A stretch of 57,358 nucleotides of DNA, from contig QHQA01000066.1 of NCBI GenBank assembly GCA_003219695.1, positions 5,741 through 63,098 on the forward strand, given 5' to 3'. The notes under the pieces were generated by a model that ran no database searches, was not told the DNA's origin, and worked only from the letters and a program-made list of their open reading frames with translations. Below, piece by piece: positions 23,625-30,974 of this stretch. The DNA comes from Verrucomicrobiota bacterium (GTDB lineage Bacteria; Verrucomicrobiota; Verrucomicrobiia; Chthoniobacterales; UBA10450). Made by a program: the position numbers and the translations under genes. How positions within the stretch are numbered: position 1 is the stretch's first letter; each line of letters begins with the position of its first letter.

Positions 23625-26487
23625 AAAGGATACGACAAAAACAACAGATCCCCGAATTCCCACCTGCACCTACCGATTGCAATTCAATCGGTGGTTCAGG
23701 TTTGCGCAAGCGCGGGAGATCGTGCCGTATCTCCATGAGTTGGGGGTGAGCGACGTTTACGCGTCGCCGTATTTTGAGGCGAGTCCGGAGAGCTTGCATG
23801 GCTACGACATTACTGACCATAACAAACTGAACCCGGCGATCGGCTCGCGCGCGGATTATGATGGCTGGATCGAAGAACTGCACGCTCACGGCATGGGCCA
23901 GGTGCTGGATTTTGTCCCGAACCACGTCGGCATCGCAGACTCGCGCAACGCCTGGTGGATGGACGTGCTGGAGAACGGGCGCAGCTCAAGGTATGCGCCG
24001 TATTTCGACATCGACTGGCAGCCGTTAAAGTCTGATCTGCGCGACAAGGTTCTGCTGCCAATTCTGAGCGACCAGTACGGGCGCGTGCTTGAGCGCGGCG
24101 AATTGCAGGTGCGTTTCGAGGAGGGAACGTTTTATCTTCTCTATGGCGAGCGCAGGCTGCCGATCGCGCCCGGTACTTATCGTTACATTCTCGAAGTCGC
24201 GCTGCAAAATCTCGCCGACCACAAGGACGAAGATTTTTATGCGGAACTGCAAAGCATTCTGACCGCGCTCGAGTATTTGCCGAAGCGCACCGAAACGGAT
24301 CCGAAACGAATTGCGGAACGCGCCCGTGAAAAGGAGATCATCAAGCGACGCCTCGAACGGCGTTGTGCGCAAGCGCCGCAGGTTCAACAGGCGATCGAAA
24401 AAGCAGTGGCGCAGATCAATGGAAATTCTGGCAATTCGCGCAGCTTTGATGCGCTGGATGCGCTGCTGAACGCGCAGTCGTATCGGCTGGCGTTTTGGCG
24501 GGTCGCGGCAGAAGAAATCAATTATCGCCGTTTTTTCGACATCAATGATTTGGCGGCAATTCGGGTCGAGCTGCCCAGGGTGTTCGACGCCGTTCACCGC
24601 CTACTACTGGACTTGGTGAGCACAGGCGCGGTGAGCGGACTCCGCATTGATCATCCCGACGGTCTGTATTTGCCGCGCGAATATTTCGTAAAACTTCAGC
24701 AGCGTTCCGCGAAAGCGCTCGGGATTGGATTGCCCCGCGACGGACGAGCCATCTATTTGGTTGCTGAAAAAATTCTCATCGGCTCCGAAAAGTTGCGCAA
24801 AGACTGGCCCGTCCACGGCACGACCGGGTACGATTTTGCCAATCACCTAACGCAACTGCTGGTCGATCCTTCGGCTGAAACAGCCATCACAAAAGCGTTC
24901 CATCGTTTCATTGGGCACTCGATGCCTTTGGGCCACCTGCTTTACGCGAAAAAGCTTCTCGTGATGAAGGTGGCTCTCGCCAACGATGTGGATGTGCTCG
25001 GCAACATGCTCGATCGGCTCTCCGAGCAAAACCGTTGGTATCGCGATTTCACGCTCGAGGCGCTCTCGCGCGCCGTGCGCGAGACGATCGCGTGTTTTCC
25101 GGTTTACCGGACTTATCTCGAGTCCGGTCAGCCGACCAGCAAGGAAGACCGGGAGATTATCGAACGCGCGATCGCCGCGGCCAAACGGCGGAACCCGGCG
25201 ATGGAAGAATCGATCTTCAATTTTTTGCGCGACTTATTGCTGTTTCGTTTTCCGCCGAACCTCGATGCCAAAGCGCGGGCTGCGCACACGCATTTCGTTC
25301 TGAAATTCCAACAAACTACAGCGCCTGTGATGGCGAAGGGCCTCGAGGACACGGTGCTTTACATTTACAACCCGCTGGCGGCGTTGAACGAAGTGGGAGG
25401 CGAGCCACAGCAGTTTGGGTTGAGCGTCGAGACGTTTCACGAACGAAATCTGGATCGCCAACGCAATTGGCCTGCGAGCTTGCTCGCCACCTCGACACAC
25501 GACACCAAACGCAGCGAAGACGCGCGCGCGCGAATCGCCGCCATTTCCGAAATCCACGAGCTGTGGCGGCGCTCGTTGCAACGATGGCATGTGGCAAATC
25601 GACGCTGGAAACGCACCGTCAGTGATTTGGAAGCGCCGGATGCGAATGAAGAGTACTTGCTTTATCAAACTCTGTTGGGCACGTGGCCCATCCAGGCAAA
25701 CGGTGACCCCGAACCGGTACCAACTCGGGATTACGTCGAGCGCATCCAAACCTATATGGCCAAGGCACTGCACGAAGCGAAGATCAACACCAGTTGGATC
25801 CAGCCTAACGAGCAATGGGACACAGCGATGCGCGATTTCATTGCCAATATTTTGGATGCTTCGCCGCGAAACAAGTTTCTGCCGATTTTCATTCCGGTGG
25901 CGAAGGAGATTGCGCGTCTGGGAGCGATCAATTCGCTCACCCAAACCCTGCTGAAGCTGACTTTGCCCGGCGTGCCTGACATTTATCAGGGGAACGAGAT
26001 CTGGGACTACAGCCTGGTCGATCCAGATAACCGGCGGCCGGTCGATTACCAACTGCGGCGAGAAATGCTTTCATCTCTGCCAAGCGCAAACCCTCAAGAG
26101 CTTCTGCGCAATTGGCCGGATGGCCGGATCAAATTGTCTCTGACCCAGCGAGCGTTGCGATTTCGCCACGAGCACGCCGGCCTTTTTCAGCGCGGCGAAT
26201 ATCTTCCGCTTCGCGTTAGTGGAATGTTTGCGGAGTCTTGCATCAGTTTCGCGCGACGGCTGACGGGCAAATGGATCGTCGTCATCGCGCCGCGACTTTC
26301 TTCGCGTGTTGGGTTTCCGCCGATTGGCGAATTATGGAAGGATACGGCCATCGAATTTCCCGAAACGCTTTCTCTCAAGAACGCGCATGATCTCTTCACC
26401 TGCCGGCCTGTTCGTCATCAGAAGCGGCGCGTCTCGGTAAGGGACGTATTGTCCGTTTTGCCTTTTGCAGCGATCACGAACCTGTAG
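23620..26487 (+). CDS. treY: Malto-oligosyltrehalose synthase
   Basis: 955 aa GH13 enzyme that converts the reducing end of maltodextrins to a trehalose unit. [47 protein letters not shown] (nucleophile Asp), LVAEKIL (acid Glu) and [17 protein letters not shown] are diagnostic TreY blocks. Both ends of the frame lie in dispersed repeats: the ATG is in GGAATGACAAAGG of the upstream GTCATC element, and the TAG stop is in the TGTAGC of the downstream one. No treZ is in the window. Confidence 0.95.
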   Translation: MTKDTTKTTDPRIPTCTYRLQFNRWFRFAQAREIVPYLHELGVSDVYASPYFEASPESLHGYDITDHNKLNPAIGSRADYDGWIEELHAHGMGQVLDFVPNHVGIADSRNAWWMDVLENGRSSRYAPYFDIDWQPLKSDLRDKVLLPILSDQYGRVLERGELQVRFEEGTFYLLYGERRLPIAPGTYRYILEVALQNLADHKDEDFYAELQSILTALEYLPKRTETDPKRIAERAREKEIIKRRLERRCAQAPQVQQAIEKAVAQINGNSGNSRSFDALDALLNAQSYRLAFWRVAAEEINYRRFFDINDLAAIRVELPRVFDAVHRLLLDLVSTGAVSGLRIDHPDGLYLPREYFVKLQQRSAKALGIGLPRDGRAIYLVAEKILIGSEKLRKDWPVHGTTGYDFANHLTQLLVDPSAETAITKAFHRFIGHSMPLGHLLYAKKLLVMKVALANDVDVLGNMLDRLSEQNRWYRDFTLEALSRAVRETIACFPVYRTYLESGQPTSKEDREIIERAIAAAKRRNPAMEESIFNFLRDLLLFRFPPNLDAKARAAHTHFVLKFQQTTAPVMAKGLEDTVLYIYNPLAALNEVGGEPQQFGLSVETFHERNLDRQRNWPASLLATSTHDTKRSEDARARIAAISEIHELWRRSLQRWHVANRRWKRTVSDLEAPDANEEYLLYQTLLGTWPIQANGDPEPVPTRDYVERIQTYMAKALHEAKINTSWIQPNEQWDTAMRDFIANILDASPRNKFLPIFIPVAKEIARLGAINSLTQTLLKLTLPGVPDIYQGNEIWDYSLVDPDNRRPVDYQLRREMLSSLPSANPQELLRNWPDGRIKLSLTQRALRFRHEHAGLFQRGEYLPLRVSGMFAESCISFARRLTGKWIVVIAPRLSSRVGFPPIGELWKDTAIEFPETLSLKNAHDLFTCRPVRHQKRRVSVRDVLSVLPFAAITNL

Positions 26488-26565
26488 CCGCTTCGCTGTG
26501 CGAAGCGTAGCTGGTGTGAATGGTTCCCTCGAAGGGCGTCGCCCACAGGGCGACGGCTACAGGTT
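26479..26565. repeat. TGTAGC-hairpin-hairpin-GCTACA element, copy 3, between convergent stops
   Basis: AACCTGTAGC (26479-26488) and GCTACAGGTT (26556-26565) are 10-bp terminal inverted repeats. Inside are CGCTTCGC-TGT-GCGAAGCG (26489-26507) and GTCGCCC-ACA-GGGCGAC (26538-26554). The TGTAG at each end provides the TAG stop of treY and of the convergent metalloprotease gene, both ending Asn-Leu-stop. Confidence 0.9.
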
Positions 26566-27381
26566 ACGCGTTGTGAGACGGTGAAGAAGTTTCGCCATCC
26601 ATTGCGAAAAATTGCCTAGGTTCGCCAGTAAATCAGCGCCGAAGCTTGCAAATGTGATTTGCGGCGAGGCGAGAATCAGCATGACGCTCAGCAGAACGAG
26701 GTTCATCAGATAAATCACTACGAGTGAAAAAAATGTGCCCTGCTCGGTGAGGTCGGTCTGATTTTTCGGGATCATCCAGCAGGTGAAGGTGAAATGGAAC
26801 GCCCAGGTCGCGCCGATCACCGCGTAAAGCAGGCGTCCATACGGCTGCACGTTTAGAAAAAGGCTGAGCGCACCGTAAATCGCGATCGTTAGAATGCTGT
26901 AAATCGGGAAAAAGTAGGGTGCCAGCGCGATCCAGAAATTGGCCTTGCTCGTGACGACATGCCCGCCGTCTGGACCAACGCGAAACCGGCTCACGCTGCC
27001 GCCCATCAGCCAAACCCAGAGCGCATGGGTGAGCTCATGCCCGAAAACATAAATCAGAATCGGCCGCGGCAGACCGAAGAACGCGATCAGCCATAGCGCT
27101 GCCCCTAACGAGAAGAACCAGAATTCTTCGCCCGCCCACAGCCGTTGCGTGACAGTTGCGCGCGCGAACGCGGTGAAAAATGTCTCTGTGAGAACCACGC
27201 AGACCGGCAGGAGAAAAATCGCGAAAACAAATTTCACCCACCGCGTCGGCACCGTGAGCGGTTCCGGTGCAGCGACGAAGCTTCTCGATCTCGCATGCGC
27301 AACACTTCGGACAACCTTCCGGCCGCGCTCGGATTTGCGCCTGCCGCGATTGTTTTTCGGTCTTCGCTTCTTTGCAGCCAA
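26557..27381 (-). CDS. Predicted membrane zinc metalloprotease-like protein
   Basis: 274 aa. A Lys/Arg-rich N-terminus, then about seven TM segments. IYVFGHELTHALWVWLMGG contains HExxH (HELTH) in a membrane helix, as in M50-like intramembrane proteases, and ALAPYFFPIYSIL may contribute the remaining motif. No PDZ domain or classical NxxPxxxxDG is visible, so proteolysis is not assured. Its last residues (RNL and stop) come from the palindromic element shared with treY. Confidence 0.65.
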   Translation of the reverse strand: MAAKKRRPKNNRGRRKSERGRKVVRSVAHARSRSFVAAPEPLTVPTRWVKFVFAIFLLPVCVVLTETFFTAFARATVTQRLWAGEEFWFFSLGAALWLIAFFGLPRPILIYVFGHELTHALWVWLMGGSVSRFRVGPDGGHVVTSKANFWIALAPYFFPIYSILTIAIYGALSLFLNVQPYGRLLYAVIGATWAFHFTFTCWMIPKNQTDLTEQGTFFSLVVIYLMNLVLLSVMLILASPQITFASFGADLLANLGNFSQWMAKLLHRLTTRNL

Positions 27382-27437
27382 AATTGCGAAGATTACGCAA
27401 GTTTACCGCAAGAAAAGCAAGATCGAATCGCGACCGA

Positions 27438-27560
27438 TGTAGCGCAGACTTCCCAGTCTGCTGTATCGTGGGTTTCTAAACCCGCACAGCGCGCGAATTG
27501 ACATGCCCGGCCGATTTGGAAATCGGCGACACAGCAGGTTTAGAAACCTGCGCTACGGCA
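27438..27560. repeat. Four-hairpin palindromic element with two matching arms
   Basis: Left arm: TGTAGC, GCAGACT-TCCC-AGTCTGC (27444-27461), GGGTTT-CT-AAACCC (27470-27483). Right arm: CCGATTT-GG-AAATCGG (27511-27526), GCAGGTTT-AG-AAACCTGC (27534-27551), CGCTACG. The right arm read on the other strand follows the same template as the left arm (GTAGCGCAG, hairpin, CTGCTGTRTCG, hairpin). Lies between the metalloprotease and efp genes, downstream of efp. Confidence 0.9.
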
Positions 27561-27609
27561 CGACTAAAACCTTTCCAGCCGGCTTACAAGCGAGAAGCTT
27601 ACACTACTC

Positions 27610-28167
27610 TTACGCCCGTCCCACGTACGCGCCGGTGCGCGTGTCGATTTTGATCGTTTCGCCTTCCTTGATGAAAAGCGGGACGTTAATTTTCTTTCCG
27701 CTCTCGAGCGTCGCCGGCTTTGTGACGTTGCTCGCAGTGTCGCCGCGCACGCCTTCCGGTGATTCAATTACCTTCAAACTCACTGACGCGGGCAACTCCA
27801 CCTGCACCGGTCTGCCTTCGGCGTAGAGGACCTGCACGGCGAGATTTTCCACCAGATAATCTTTCGCGTCGCCGATCAGGTTTTCCTGCAGCGTGATCGT
27901 GTCGTATGTCTCCGGGTCCATGAAATGATAGCCGTTGCGGTCTTTGTAACTGAACTCGAGCATTTTTCGCTCAATCTCCACCAGTTCCACCTTGTCGGTT
28001 GAACCGAACCGGACATCGGCGCTTTTGCCGGTATTGATGTAACGGATGATTGCCTGAACGAAAGCGCGCAAATTTCCCGGCGTGCGATGATGCACTTCCA
28101 GCACAATGGCGGGGTTGCCATTGTATTTTATGGCCATTCCTTTGCGAAGATCGTTGGCTGCGAGCAT
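27610..28167 (-). CDS. efp: Elongation factor P with Asn at the modified-lysine position
   Basis: 185 aa, three OB-like domains; ends INVPLFIKEGETIKIDTRTG-AYVGRA as in EF-P. It relieves ribosome stalling at proline runs. The loop that carries Lys34 in E. coli or Arg32 in Pseudomonas reads HHRTPGNLRAFVQ; the residue aligned with Lys34 is Asn32, so neither lysylation nor rhamnosylation at that exact site seems possible, though Arg34 lies two residues on. Start ATG 28167. Confidence 0.95.
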   Translation of the reverse strand: MLAANDLRKGMAIKYNGNPAIVLEVHHRTPGNLRAFVQAIIRYINTGKSADVRFGSTDKVELVEIERKMLEFSYKDRNGYHFMDPETYDTITLQENLIGDAKDYLVENLAVQVLYAEGRPVQVELPASVSLKVIESPEGVRGDTASNVTKPATLESGKKINVPLFIKEGETIKIDTRTGAYVGRA

Positions 28168-28184
28168 GGTCTAAAGGCGTGATT

Positions 28185-28230
28185 CGTTACAAAAGTTACA
28201 TCGTTACAACGTTTATGCCTTCAAACGTTG
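28185..28230. repeat. GTTACA word repeat with inner inverted CAACGTTT/AAACGTTG
   Basis: CGTTACAAAAGTTACATCG and TTACAACGTTT repeat the word GTTACA about every 10-11 bases; CAACGTTT (28207-28214) pairs with AAACGTTG (28223-28230). It lies just upstream of the efp start codon on the minus strand, so it would be in the efp leader or promoter. Confidence 0.55.
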
Positions 28231-28333
28231 GGGAGGGGACGCGATTTTACACGCGCCCGGCGATTTTGCAATTGCAGGGGCAGCCGCATCGCCTGCCGTC
28301 CGCTGGCAAATCCCCAAAGCGTTCGAGGTTGCC

Positions 28334-29305
28334 CTACAACAACTTCAGCCGCGTCAAATCCTGCGAATCCACAATCCCTACGGGCACATTGTCATCATCG
28401 ATTACCACCAGATCGTCGATGCGATGGCGTTCAAGCAGGTTCAAAACTTCCACAGCCAGTTTGTCTTTGTGCACGGTGACCGGGTTCAACGTCATCAAGT
28501 CTGCCGCCAAGCGTTCGCCGATCCTGGAATCGGATTGAAAATGCCGCACGAAATCGCCGTGCGTGAAGATGCCCAGCAATTGCTGGTCTTCATCGGTCAC
28601 AACGGCAGCGCCGGCGCGCACGCTGGTCATGGCCCTGAGCACGTCGCGGATCGGCGTGTTGGCCGCGACAATTGCCATCGCTTCGCGCGGCCGCATGATT
28701 TGATGCACCCGCATGAGCATGCTGCGGCCGATCATTCCGCCGGGATGAAATTTGGCGAAATCTTCCTTGTTAAAGCCGCGCGCTTCGAGCAACACCATTG
28801 CGATTGCGTCGCCCAGCGCCAACATCACAGTCGTGCTCGAAGTCGGCGCCAGGTTCAGCGGACACGCTTCCTGTTCAATGTTTACATCGAGGAACAGATG
28901 GGCGGTTTGTGCGAGAGCGGATTTTGGATCACCGCACATGGCGATGATCCGCACTTGGAAACGCGCGATCGCCGGCAGGATCCGAAGCAATTCCTCCGTC
29001 TCGCCGCTCGCGCTCAAGGCGAGCACGACATCGCCATCAGCGATTACGCCGAGATCGCCGTGCAGTGCATTGGAAGAATCGAGTACCACCGCAGGCGACC
29101 CGGTGCTGGTGAGGGTGGCGGCGATCTTTGCGCCGATGTGGCCGGATTTTCCCACACCGACGACCACGACTTTGCCTCGCGCATCGATCGTTGCTTTGAT
29201 CAATTCCACCGCGCGGGAGAAACTTTCACCCAAGCGTTCCCGGAGCCGCTGGAGCTCAAAAATTTCTATATCCAGGACGCGTCCGGCCTTTTCAAGGTAG
29301 TCCAT
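28334..29305 (-). CDS. kdsD: Arabinose-5-phosphate isomerase (KdsD/KpsF)
   Basis: 323 aa: SIS domain (KVVVVGVGKSGHIGAKIAAT, SSNALHGDLG, ALSASGETEELL) followed by two CBS motifs (MRPREAMAIVAANTPIRDV and LMTLNPVTVHKDKLAVEV). Converts ribulose-5-phosphate to arabinose-5-phosphate, the first step toward Kdo in LPS. Start ATG 29305 matches family length; an upstream in-frame start would add 18 unrelated residues. Confidence 0.92.
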   Translation of the reverse strand: MDYLEKAGRVLDIEIFELQRLRERLGESFSRAVELIKATIDARGKVVVVGVGKSGHIGAKIAATLTSTGSPAVVLDSSNALHGDLGVIADGDVVLALSASGETEELLRILPAIARFQVRIIAMCGDPKSALAQTAHLFLDVNIEQEACPLNLAPTSSTTVMLALGDAIAMVLLEARGFNKEDFAKFHPGGMIGRSMLMRVHQIMRPREAMAIVAANTPIRDVLRAMTSVRAGAAVVTDEDQQLLGIFTHGDFVRHFQSDSRIGERLAADLMTLNPVTVHKDKLAVEVLNLLERHRIDDLVVIDDDNVPVGIVDSQDLTRLKLL

Positions 29306-29318
29306 CGAACTATATAAT
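29291..29318 (+). promoter_or_regulatory. Candidate sigma-70 promoter for the small exported protein
   Basis: TATAAT at 29313-29318 with a poor -35 (TTCAAG, 29291-29296, 16-base spacer), about 56 bases before ATG 29375. The -10 is a full consensus match, which is why it is listed; the -35 is weak. Confidence 0.35.
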
Positions 29319-29374
29319 GTGGGCAGGCGTTGTGACGGGCAAGAACTTGCGCGCCTCAAACGAAAGGAAAAAAC

Positions 29375-29677
29375 ATGAAAACACTAATGATCGCAATCCT
29401 AGGGGCTGCACTGGTTACGACCGCTTCGGCACAAGAATTCAGAGCACCGATTGGTCCGCAAAAACCGGTGCGCGCGATGGAGACACCGCCTCCTCTCTTA
29501 AAACGTCCCGAGGTCACCGGAGTTGTCCCGCGAGGATTCAGCGACGGCCGCAACCCGCTCCAGATGCTCAATCCATGGGCGCCCGCGCGTTACGGCACCT
29601 GGGTGGAAAGCACAGCATTCGATCCGAACCACCCCGGAAAATGGAACGGTATTAAGCTCTTCGAAATCATCTTTTGA
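29375..29677 (+). CDS. Small exported protein of unknown function
   Basis: 100 aa with a clear signal peptide (LMIAILGAALVTTASAQE). The mature part is Pro-rich (IGPQKPVRAMETPPPLLKRP) and ends with ARYGTWVESTAFDPNHPGK and a hydrophobic tail. A good AAAGGAAAAAAC ribosome site precedes ATG 29375. No family is recognised; size and export suggest an envelope-associated protein. Confidence 0.75.
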   Translation: MKTLMIAILGAALVTTASAQEFRAPIGPQKPVRAMETPPPLLKRPEVTGVVPRGFSDGRNPLQMLNPWAPARYGTWVESTAFDPNHPGKWNGIKLFEIIF

Positions 29678-29680
29678 TTT

Positions 29681-29740
29681 TTGGAGTGGCGGCTTCCCAG
29701 CCGTCACGTTCCTGACGGCTGGGAAGCCGTCGTTCCTTGG
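29681..29740. repeat. Palindrome GACGGCTTCCCAGCCGTCA and its inverse
   Basis: CGGCT-TCCC-AGCCG (29690-29703) and GACGGCT-GGGA-AGCCGTC (29714-29731) are themselves inverted copies of each other across ACGTTCC, with one mismatch. The right arm recurs at 381-407. It encodes the last dozen residues and the TGA of the minus-strand glycosyltransferase. Confidence 0.85.
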
Positions 29741-30771
29741 AGCTCAGCAAAGAATTTTTCCAGTTGCGAGCGTACCGCTTGAAACGAGAGCCGCTCCAAG
29801 GCGCGCTGCTGTGATTCGGCGACAATGGCAGCACGCAGATCGGAATCTTTCAATAAATCGAGCGCCATCGAAGCAATCTCGCTAATGGTTCGGCCTTCGC
29901 CGCAAGTTTTCGAGAACGCGATTCGCTCGATTGCGCCGTCGCCGCCCACACATGGGATTCGGCAGAGAAGAGCATCGCCCGCGACCTGGCCTGGCACATG
30001 GCTGCGGTCCAATTGCAAAACAATCTTATGCCGCGCCACGTCGCGCAAATATTCCGGATAAGACTTTCTTTGCTCAATTACGCTGAATTTTCCCTCCGGA
30101 AATTTCAGCTCGGAGAGCAATCGCCGCGCTTTATGTCCATCCAAGTTAACAACGGTGACTGGTTCACCCGTGGCATCACAAAGCTTACGCGCCACCAACA
30201 GCGCCGCGAAATGATTGCGCGATGGCACGTCCCATTCGCGTGTGCCGACAAAAATCCCCGATTGCTCTTGTGGCGATAGAGAAAAATTCCATCTTTGATC
30301 TTCAACAGGATAGGGGGTCGGAATAAAGACTACCCGCCTCAGACTCCAGCGGACACTCTGGTAGATTTCGGCAGCTTCCGGAGTCGTGGCGATGCATCCA
30401 TCGGCTTGTGCCACAATTTTCATCAAGCGCGATAATCTGGCGCGGTCGCGCATCTGCCGTGCAATCTGGTGCAGCCCGGTTTCCTTCAATGAAACAGCGA
30501 CGGTGCGACCTCGCTTCTTTAGGTCGCGCAATGCGCGCTCTGAAGCGCGAAAGTCGCTGCGCAAAAGGAGAAGCACCGGCGTGTCCTCTGCGAGCGCAGG
30601 GCGAGCGCTGAAATGAAATGCCCCCAACGTGCACGCAGCGAAAGCATGAAAATTGGTCGGCGGATGCGCGCCTTCGCCCGGCGCAGGCACGCCATGGAAT
30701 TGCTGTTCTCGATCGCGTCCGCCGGGGTTGAGCACGGTCAACCGGAAGTTCTCTGCCTCGCGAAATGCCAT
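29704..30771 (-). CDS. Glycosyltransferase (GT-B, family 1-like)
   Basis: 355 aa. The C-terminal half has the donor-binding layout of GT4/GT1 enzymes: SGIFVGTREWDVPSRNHFAALL, KFSVIEQRKSYPEYLRDV, a PGQVAGDALLCRIPCVGG loop and EIASMALDLLKD. The first ~55 residues are less regular and the true start may be internal. The final ELQGTTASQPSGT is encoded by the palindromic repeat and is not expected in homologues. Sugar and acceptor unknown; LPS or capsule synthesis is plausible near kdsD. Confidence 0.7.
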   Translation of the reverse strand: MAFREAENFRLTVLNPGGRDREQQFHGVPAPGEGAHPPTNFHAFAACTLGAFHFSARPALAEDTPVLLLLRSDFRASERALRDLKKRGRTVAVSLKETGLHQIARQMRDRARLSRLMKIVAQADGCIATTPEAAEIYQSVRWSLRRVVFIPTPYPVEDQRWNFSLSPQEQSGIFVGTREWDVPSRNHFAALLVARKLCDATGEPVTVVNLDGHKARRLLSELKFPEGKFSVIEQRKSYPEYLRDVARHKIVLQLDRSHVPGQVAGDALLCRIPCVGGDGAIERIAFSKTCGEGRTISEIASMALDLLKDSDLRAAIVAESQQRALERLSFQAVRSQLEKFFAELQGTTASQPSGT

Positions 30772-30810
30772 GGTCTATCGCCCGCTCGAACGTTAGTGAC
30801 GGACAGTAGT

Positions 30811-30950
30811 GACGAATGACGAATGACGAATAACGAATGACGAAAGAAGCAGGAAGCACCAATGATGAAAAAAGCTGGTCTTTATGTTCGTCATTTGGAC
30901 ATTCGTCATTCCTTCGAGCTTCGTCATTTGGTTTTCGTCATTTTTCGTTC
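30811..30950. repeat. Heptamer array GACGAAT x5 with inverted counterpart
   Basis: 30811-30845 is five successive 7-mers: GACGAAT three times, AACGAAT, GACGAAA. From 30887 the reverse-complement words follow less regularly (TTCGTCATTTGG, ATTCGTCATTCC, TTCGTCATTTGG, TTCGTCATTT). The region separates the glycosyltransferase start from the PBP 3' end and has no coding potential. Confidence 0.75.
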
Positions 30951-30974
30951 AGAGACTTAACTGAGGGACGGCAG

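Noticed and set aside
25234-26052. Long minus-strand frame opposite treY
   Set aside because: Shadow of treY with no recognisable motif.
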